From Zanthoxylum bungeanum (lineage: Eukaryota; Streptophyta; Magnoliopsida; Sapindales; Rutaceae), in contig SKCR01038863.1 in NCBI GenBank assembly GCA_019454045.1, forward strand, positions 62,001 through 126,000: a stretch of 64,000 nucleotides of DNA, in the 5' to 3' direction. Made by a program: the position numbers and the translations under genes. Below, in pieces: positions 57,090 to 64,000 of the stretch (position 1 is its first letter; every line of letters begins with the position of its first letter). The notes below the pieces were generated by a model. It was not told where the DNA came from. It did no database searches and saw nothing but the letters and a program-made list of their open reading frames with translations.

Positions 57090-58193
57090 ATGGCAAACAG
57101 AGTATCACTTCGTTCCATCCTTGATGAGCATAAGCTCAAAGGGGACAACTACAATGACTGGTTTAGAAATCTTAAAATTGTCTTACGACATGAAAATATT
57201 TTCTATATTCTTGAAATATCGTTTCCCCCTAAACCCGTAGAAGATGCTGACCAAATTACATTCGATGCTTGGAAGAAACACGTTGATGATGAAGATCAAG
57301 CAGTTTGCATAATGCTTGGCTCTATGTTGGACGAACTTCAGAAAGCTCTCGAAGATATGAATGCTCAAGCCATCATCTTTCACTTCAAGGAGTTGTATGC
57401 AACTTTCGTTCATACCGTGAGATTCCAAGTGTCATGTGCCTTATTCCAAACAAGGTATAAGGAAGGATCTGTTAGTGGACATGTGCTTAAGATGATTGGC
57501 CACATTGAAAAATTGGCCAACCTCGGGTTCATCATGGATCATTAGATATCTCAGGATCTAATTCTTCAGTCCTTACCATAAGAATTCTCTAACTTTATTA
57601 TGTAGTTTCATCTGTCTGATAAAGAAGTTACTTTAGTAGAATTGCACAATCTGATAAAGCAAGCAGATAAGGACTTGAAACCGAAGCTTAAAATCTCTGT
57701 CATGCTTACGGGTAAGCCACGAGGCATAAAAAAAAATAAGGGCAAGGCCAAGGCTCCGGATCACCTAAAGCCCAATGGTAAGGTGGAGAAGAAAAAGGGA
57801 AATGGGAAATGTTTCTTTTGTGGAAAGAATGGTCATTGGAAGAAAGACTGCAGATCCTTGAAAGCCAAGGAAGCTAGGGAAGCCCAAGAGGCCAAGAAGC
57901 CCAATGCTTCAGGTATGTTGTATATGATTGAACTATATTCTCAAAACTTTGAACCTTCTACTTGGGTGCTTGACATCGGTTGTGGGACTCACTTGTGCAA
58001 CAATGTGCAGGGCCTGAGAAACAGTAGGAGACTCCGTCATGGGGAGGTTGACTTACCCATGGGTAATGAAGCAAAACTAGCAACATTGTGCGTGGGGACT
58101 TATTCATTAGTTTTGCCGAATGGTTTAGTTTTAGACTTAGAAGATTGTGTTTATGTACCTTCTCTAGTAAAGAACATCATTTCAATTTCCTGA
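57090..58193 (+). pseudogene. gag and start of protease of copia element H, truncated
   Basis: ATG at 57090 gives MANRVSLRSILDEHKLKGDN and NYNDWFRNLKIVLRHE, a copia gag N-terminus. One frame continues to 58193 apart from three stops (TAG 57543, TAA 57579, TAG 57603). The zinc knuckle CFFCGKNGHWKKDC (CX2CX4HX4C, about codons 240-253) is intact, preceded by a Lys-rich stretch. Protease follows, with active site DIGCGTH in place of the usual D(S/T)GC, and the conserved VPSLVKNIISIS. It stops there because the sequence switches at about 58192 to the minus-strand element E. Confidence 0.88.
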
Positions 58194-58257
58194 TGGACTG
58201 TTCGTGTTCCGTGAGGCGGTCGGTTAAAGGAACAGTATCACTCTGATTTTCATCGAG

Positions 58258-58770
58258 TTATACTTTCCTCCCACTTATCACTACATTCATGAATACCTTT
58301 TCTAGGAAAACTGCGTGAAGAGCAACAAATATTTTGTTCTCTTTTGGGTTGTAGAAATAATATCCTTTCGTTTCCTTAGGATAACTTACAAATAGGCACT
58401 TATTCGATTTGGGTTCTAGTTTGGTATCATCCAAACGTTTAACATATGCCCAGCATCCCCAAATCTTCAGGAATGGGAAACCCGATTTCTTTCCTGTCCA
58501 TATTTTATATGGAGTCTGTCCAACAGACTTTGACGAAACCTTATTCAAAATAAGTATTGCACTGTTCAATGCGTATCCCAAGAAGGAAATTGGTAGCTTA
58601 GTGTGACTCATCATTGACATTACCATGGCCAGCAAAGTTTGGTTTCTTCGTTCGGACACACCGCTCAATTGAGGTGTTCCAGGAGGAGTCCACTGTGAAA
58701 AAATACCATATTCTTTCAAGTAATCTTGAAACTGATTACTTAAGTATTCTCCACCACGGTCCGACCGCAA
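58258..58770 (-). pseudogene. Copia integrase core and C-terminal part (element E)
   Basis: Open for 170 codons: LRSDRGGEYLSN (second catalytic Asp), QWTPPGTPQLSGVSERRN with the catalytic Glu, SFLGYALNSAILILNKV, PYKIWTGKKSGFPFLKIWGC, and KCLFVSYPKETKGYYFYNP. The best-preserved coding block of this copia family in the window, but it is cut off from the rest of pol. Confidence 0.88.
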
Positions 58771-58895
58771 TGTTTTAATACTTTTTTCGGTCTATTTTTC
58801 TCCTTCGTGTCGAAACTCTTTGAATTTCTCAAAAGTTTCCGACTTGGGTTTCATAAGATACACATAACCATACCGCGATACATCATCCGTAAAGG

Positions 58896-59450
58896 TTACG
58901 AAGTATTCATATCCACCTCTAGCATTGCTAGACATACGTCACTATGAATGAGGGCTAACAGCTCGGTGGCAAGTACACATTTACCACTAAAAGTTGTTTT
59001 AGACATTTTGCCTAACAAACAAGATTCACAAACATCATATGAATTAGGATCAAATTCGTCCAAGTATCCATTCTTCGAAAATGTGGATATACGAGTTTTG
59101 TTTATGTGTCCCAGACGACAATGCCACAAATAAGTCTCATATGTTTTACTCAATTTGAGATTTTTATTTGTCATGTTATATGTTTGAGATTCATATATAT
59201 ATTCAAAATATAAAGACCATTATTCACATCTGCTGTACATATCTCAATATAATCTTTATAAACAAAACACCCAGTGTTTCTGAATACAAAGGTATACCCG
59301 CATCGGGTTAAACTAGATACAGAGATTATATTACTAGTCAAACTAGGTACAAAATAACAGTCTCCTAATGTAAGTACCACATCCAGTATCAAAAATCTAA
59401 TTTTTAAAACAAGTAGTGGACATGTTTATTTCAATAACAAACATACCTGA
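58896..59450 (-). pseudogene. Copia protease remnant and pre-integrase domain (element E)
   Basis: Protease keeps FDTGCGT just downstream of a stop, then loses most of its core; it resumes at DCYFVPSLTSNIISVSSLTR. The pre-integrase zinc-binding part reads YLWHCRLGHINKTRI and YDVCESCLLGKMSK (H-x4-H and C-x2-C). Frameshifts separate the blocks. Confidence 0.82.
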
Positions 59451-60289
59451 AGTCGGAGCCTTGCCCGCCTTCGCTTCCTTCAATTCTGCCTTGTACTTAC
59501 GACAGTCACGCTTCCAGTGACCCTGTTTGCCACAGTATAGGCAGACGTCTTGGGATATGCCATTTGTCTTCCCAGAATACTATGACGATTGAGCCTTACC
59601 TTTCTTCTTTTTCTTCTTCACACCCCCAGAAGCCTTCCGCCAAGCCTTGTCCTTATTTGATGTCGAAGTAAGATGCGCCTCGCGCTTCTTTCCTTTCAGA
59701 AGCTTTAGCTATGCCTCTTTCAGCATAGTCATTAACTCTCCAAGAGTTTTCTCTTAGTTAATCATATTATAGTTCATGACGAACCCGCCCAGTAGTTAGG
59801 CTGAGACTGTAAGATCAAATCTATGGAAGTCTCGGCCTCGAAAGTAATGCTCAGCTGACCCATCTGTTAAATGTCAGCAATCATCTACGACACGTAATGT
59901 CTGATAGATGTACCCTCTGACATACGAGAGCAAAAGAGCTTTTTCTGCAAATTATAATTCTGAGATCTAAGATTAGATCTATGAAGATCCTTCAACTTCA
60001 ACATCATCGCATAAGGATCCAATCTCTTATTTTGATGAATAAATTGAGGAGTCATTGCAGCAAGCATAACAGATTGAGCATTAAAGTTATAATCACGATG
60101 AGCCTTCCAAAGCTCATGCTCTACTGCCTGCTCAAGTCCGGGGTCAGGCTTGAGAGGTCTCTCTATTACATAGAGCAACTTCTCAGCTCCCAGGACTATC
60201 CTGAGGTTCATTTCCCAGTCTGGAAAATTTACGTCGTTAAAGACATTCTAACCAATGATTGTGTCCCTAACGCTAATCTTTCCAGCCAT
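59451..60289 (-). pseudogene. Copia gag (element E)
   Basis: ATG at 60289 (MAGKISVRDTIIG), a stop, then NLRIVLGAEKLLYVIERPLK, EHELWKAHRDYN and PYAMMLKLKDLH, which are standard copia gag phrases. Zinc knuckle LYCGKQGHWKRDC near 59540-59500 is complete as CX2CX4HX4C. Several frameshifts. Confidence 0.85.
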
Positions 60290-61759
60290 TTTGATTGCTA
60301 TAGTTCAACTATCCAATCAAGTGTTTCAGGTACACTCAAATGCAATGGTTACTATAGTCTAACTATATAACCAACTACAAATGAAGTAGTTTTCAGTATA
60401 GTCTAATTGTTCAAAGAAAATAATAAAATAATATTAGTCCAACTAATATATATAATAACAAAACGTAATAGAACGCGCAAATTTGTGAGTATTAAACGAA
60501 ATTACAAATTTAATACTTGCCTCCCACTAATTTTTGGTGAGCCTCTAACCCTCTGTTGAGTACTCGGGAAACCTAGTTTCCTAGTGGGCTAGGATCCCGT
60601 TAAATAATACACAACCTTGACTTTGGCCAACAAGCTGTATAAAATTTAACTAGGTAGATCTCTAAGATCAATTGGATCCCATCTGATTCATATATCCTGT
60701 AGGTGGACATCCAAGTCCGAAACATATATCCAATATATTTCCTAACATGTTTCCTCTGAATTAACTAAGCCCTGGCTTTGGCTCAACAAGCTTATTGATT
60801 CTAGTTAAGCGCGGCCCATTAACAGTGGGAAAAGCTTCGTAATCCACGTCGATGAACAAGAGTGACCTTGACTTTGGCCAACAAGTCACAAATGCCCATG
60901 ACATGCGATATTAACAAACCTTTCATGGTTCAAACACATCCGTGATGGACAGTGATCTTGACTTTGGCCAACAAATCAAAGCCAATCTTGGATCTTAAGA
61001 GAGAACCACTCAATGAAAGGAAACGCTTAATATTTAAATATGAGGGCGTTTTCATAAATTGGCAACCAATTTATTATCTTTGATTAGGTCTCATCATACA
61101 CCCTTAAACATGCATTTTAAAAGCATAATAAGGTGCGATAAATTTAATAATGATATGCGGATGGATATATACAATTTGTTGCTAGAACAAATCTCTCTAT
61201 TTTCTCTCTCCCGCTAGCACTTTACATTCTTCAAAGACCCAATTACATAACACTATAAGAAACCTCATTTATATTGAGGGGAATTGGTGAGATGAGAAAT
61301 ACAATGAGAATGAGAGGTGATAGGCTGGACGCGCAGGTCCAATTTCAAATAAATACCATATTTACAACAATTTCAAAATTGCCCCCACCTATCTAATATC
61401 CATCTGATAGACATTATTCAAACAAATACATCCAAGCATTCACACATAGCATGTTTTCAATCAATCTAATCCAATTAATTAATTCTTCAATTAATGACCA
61501 TCCAATGTTCATACAAAGAATTGATTTGCTCGAGTCCAACTCGTTTAAGAATAAATACTCAAAGTAAGTATTCTTGAATTATATCGAACTACAATATTAA
61601 ATCCAATTTTAATTGTATTCAATACTAATTCAAGTTTAATTCCAAATTAAATAATTACACTTATTATATTAATGCCTTTATAGACTTGGATTCCAAATCC
61701 AATCCAAATGGTCGCAAAGGCCCATTTAGCACCCAATGCCAACTCTATTAGGTCCAATG
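60290..61759 (-). repeat. Leader of element E (truncated)
   Basis: Three copies of the iterated motif TTGACTTTGGCCAACAA at 60617, 60868 and 60958. PBS-proximal part, including the GGCCCA-rich stretch, is deleted. Confidence 0.75.
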
Positions 61760-63531
61760 TGTTGGGTTTTCTAAGGTGTTCCAAGATCATTTAAGCAATT
61801 AAAAATGTGAATACATAATGAAGTATGGCGGAAACACACTTACATTGAACGGATCATCCAAGCTTTCCTTTGAATGTGAAATCCAAGCTCCAAGCTTTGA
61901 TGTTGATTCCAAGCTCAAGGATAGGTTCTCTATCACCTTATATGATTCTTTGATGTGCTAGCAATGGAGATTTTGCAATAAAATCACCATGTTTCTTCCT
62001 TGTTATTTTCGGCCAAATAAGAAAAAATAGAAGAGGAAAAATCTTGCTCAAAGCCGTGAGTTAGAGAGAATGAGTGATGAAGATTTTTGTTGACTTGTGT
62101 AAATGATTTCAAAAATCAAATTCAAGATATACCAAACTTTTGGTATATGTCTTTCAATTTATCACTTTGTGTGAATTACAAGCAATCTTCAACAACCCAC
62201 CAAAACCCATCACCTTAAAGTAGACTAAAGTGACAAGTGATGTGACTTGTCATGTGACATGTGGGCCCCACTTGATTCAAAATCCGAGTGGGCCCAGAAA
62301 CACTCCCGGGCTCGGGTTCGCTAATTCCGAATTAACGAATTTTCTGTTGCGACGTAATTAAATCAAATTTAATTAAATAATTATGCCTAGCGAAATTACT
62401 ATTCATGTCGCTAGCGAATTAATTCTAAATTAACTCTTCGCCCGAATTAAAATTTAATTTTGATTATGTTATGAAATCTAATTTTGATTCTGTTATGAAA
62501 TCTAATTTCATTTAATATATCAAATATATTATTTTATCGATTAATTCCAAATTAATCGTTCTCTCTCTTCAAATAGTATTTTATCCCAGATAAAATCGCT
62601 CTGTTATTAATCCTAGATTAATTATGTTCGAATCATACGTCATCGGTGAATCTTCGGGAAGCGACCCATAAGATCCCTGGATATGTTGACAGTAAATTTG
62701 GTCGTCGGACTATCCAAACACGTACGTACCTAGTACTACGAATTTACCGATTTACGAGACATGGTTGGCTTTTAGCAAAGCACCGTGCCTACCAAATTCT
62801 CCAAAAATATTCTTAAAGGAATATATAATCTATATCAGGCGTAGTATACGTAGTATTGCGTATTGCGATCCAGTATCGGATGGTCACGTGCAAGGCCTGG
62901 GGCTGGAATAGTGTCTGCCCCGTACGAAGCATATATCGGATCACAAGCAACTAGTCTCTTTAATCGGATAATCATGACCTTATCATATTATCCCGATGGT
63001 GCAACCAATTAGAGTACCAATTTTGTATGCATGTGTGATCATCATCTTCATATGACTGAAGTGATACTTCCGTCTTGACATCACACCCAATACACTACGA
63101 TTCTCAATAAACCCAGAAGAGGCGTACACAGAACCTGTTAAAGTCCTGGACGACCAAAACCAAAGTGTATTGATTGTCGCAAGTACTAGCGATGCAAGTC
63201 TCAGGTTAAGACCAAATACACCTACCCTGATGCAGATTCCTATTATCGATGTCCATAACACGCACAAGTGTAATACTAGCATATTCCGCATTATCGATGT
63301 CCAGTCTCGATAATACTACGACTAGGGATATTTAATGATTAAACATTTATGGATTGATATTGTCTCATATTTTATAATCCGGAACTAATCATAAGAACTT
63401 TTATCATTTATATATTTAAGTAATCAAATTACAAAATGATAAAATTCAATTTCATTGTCACATAGTTAATTTCTACAAACACCACAATGTCTTTTACAAA
63501 TAGTGATGCTACGGGTCATAATTTTCCAACA
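61760..63531 (-). repeat. Copia LTR shared by element E and the element at 63552
   Basis: 1772 bp; starts TGTTGGAAAATTATGACC at 63531, ends at 61760. A deletion of about 170 bp near 63240 (relative to 3650-3810) shortens it. A polypurine tract and RNase H of a minus-strand element adjoin its start, while gag-leader sequence follows its end, so internal regions flank it on both sides. Confidence 0.88.
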
Positions 63532-63551
63532 ATCTCCCACTTGGCCTATAG

Positions 63552-64000
63552 CTAGTCACTCAAGCATCTAACACCTGAACTATGTACATGTCGCTCAAAC
63601 TTTTGTTGGGGAATAGCTTTCGTCAACGGATTTGCAATGTTGTCCTCTGATGAGACCTTCTCGATCTTCACATCGCCATGATGTATGATCTCACAAATCA
63701 GATGGAAACATTGAAGAACATTCTTAGATCATTGATGAGACCGCGGTTCCTTAGCCTGCGTTATAGCCCCGTTATTGTCACAATACAATGGAACGGGCTC
63801 AGCTACTAACGGAATTACTCCTAGTCCAATTAGGAATTTACGGATCCAAACTGCCTCTTTTGGTGCTTCAGCTGCAGAATTATACTCTGCTTCTGTTGTT
63901 GAATCGGCAATAGTCTCTTGCTTGGAAGATTTCCAGTTTACTGTACCATTGTTCAAACAAAATATGTACCCGGATTGTGACTTGCAGTCGTCTTTATCGG
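63552..64000 (-). pseudogene. Copia RNase H, C-terminal end of pol (partial)
   Basis: Runs off the right edge. Reads DDCKSQSGYIFCLNNG, KQETIADSTTEAEYNSA, KEAVWIRKFLIGLGV, PVPLYCDNNGAI, then one TGA after RSHQ (about 63727), HGDVKIEKVSSEDNIANPLT and a final TAG at 63554-63552, 20 bp from the LTR. Apart from that stop it is intact, so this element is younger than B and C. RNase H removes the RNA strand from the cDNA hybrid during reverse transcription. Confidence 0.87.

Larger units (their letters stand above)
58194..61759 (-). mobile_element. Copia element E internal region (integrase to leader)
   Basis: Minus strand, same family as A/B/C. Leader 61759-60290, gag from ATG 60289, protease remnant, pre-integrase, integrase, then an abrupt end at 58194 before reverse transcriptase. 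On its upstream side it meets the LTR 61760-63531 without a PBS: leader text jumps from GGTCCAATG to the LTR end TGTTGGG, deleting about 0.65 kb found in A. Confidence 0.85.

Overview
This window is nuclear DNA of a flowering plant, probably a eudicot. The evidence is one well-formed intron-rich plant gene (an SRD2/SNAPC3-type snRNA-gene transcription factor subunit, 26235-30076) sitting in a thick bed of nested LTR retrotransposons, with hAT-type MITEs and PIF/Harbinger transposase debris. No rRNA, tRNA, CRISPR or bacterial-type operon signal was seen. I cannot name the species.

Layout. 1-4073: minus-strand Ty1/copia element A (leader, PBS, 5' LTR), apparently inserted in the 5' LTR of plus-strand copia element B (4074-12216), an old decayed copy. 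12217-12813: start of the internal region of a minus-strand Ty3/gypsy element. 12774-19777: two direct copies of a roughly 3.5-kb segment. Each carries a gypsy LTR with a copia solo LTR nested inside it, plus the 3' part of a PIF/Harbinger transposase gene. 19778-23949: a young, complete, non-autonomous gypsy element with near-identical 0.83-kb LTRs and a perfect 5-bp target duplication (catat), inserted inside that transposase gene, whose middle part resumes at 23981-24209. 24278-24717: hAT-like MITE. 24718-26234: AT-rich spacer. 26235-30076: the SRD2/SNAPC3 gene, 12 exons, 465 codons, apparently intact.

30771-44670: copia element D, whose 5' LTR is split by the complete minus-strand copia element C (31668-41408) and by one hAT MITE; a second hAT MITE with an 8-bp target duplication lies in D's leader. 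D stops 80 bp into gag. 44882-46567: another copia LTR (F), cut by an Athila-like gypsy element G (46568-about 54840, minus strand) that lacks gag and protease. Between its integrase and its 3' LTR, G carries two intronless host-like gene remnants in the element's own orientation: a LONELY GUY (LOG) cytokinin-activating enzyme pseudogene (50049-50691) and an unrecognised Cys-rich coding remnant (50917-51471). This looks like host-gene capture by an LTR retrotransposon and is the most unusual part of the window.

54971-58193: plus-strand copia H (leader, gag, start of protease). It is joined abruptly to minus-strand copia E (58194-61759: integrase, pre-integrase, gag, leader). The LTR at 61760-63531 is flanked on both sides by minus-strand internal sequence, since the RNase H end of a further element (63552-64000) runs into it.

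A, B, C, E, F and the nested solo LTRs all belong to one copia family with 1.8-2.1-kb LTRs (TGTTGG...), a Met-tRNA-type PBS and a leader of about 2 kb that carries an iterated 17-bp motif. Apart from SRD2, every protein-coding sequence here is transposon-derived or broken. Coordinates of elements were set by eye from LTR ends, PBS, PPT and target duplications.
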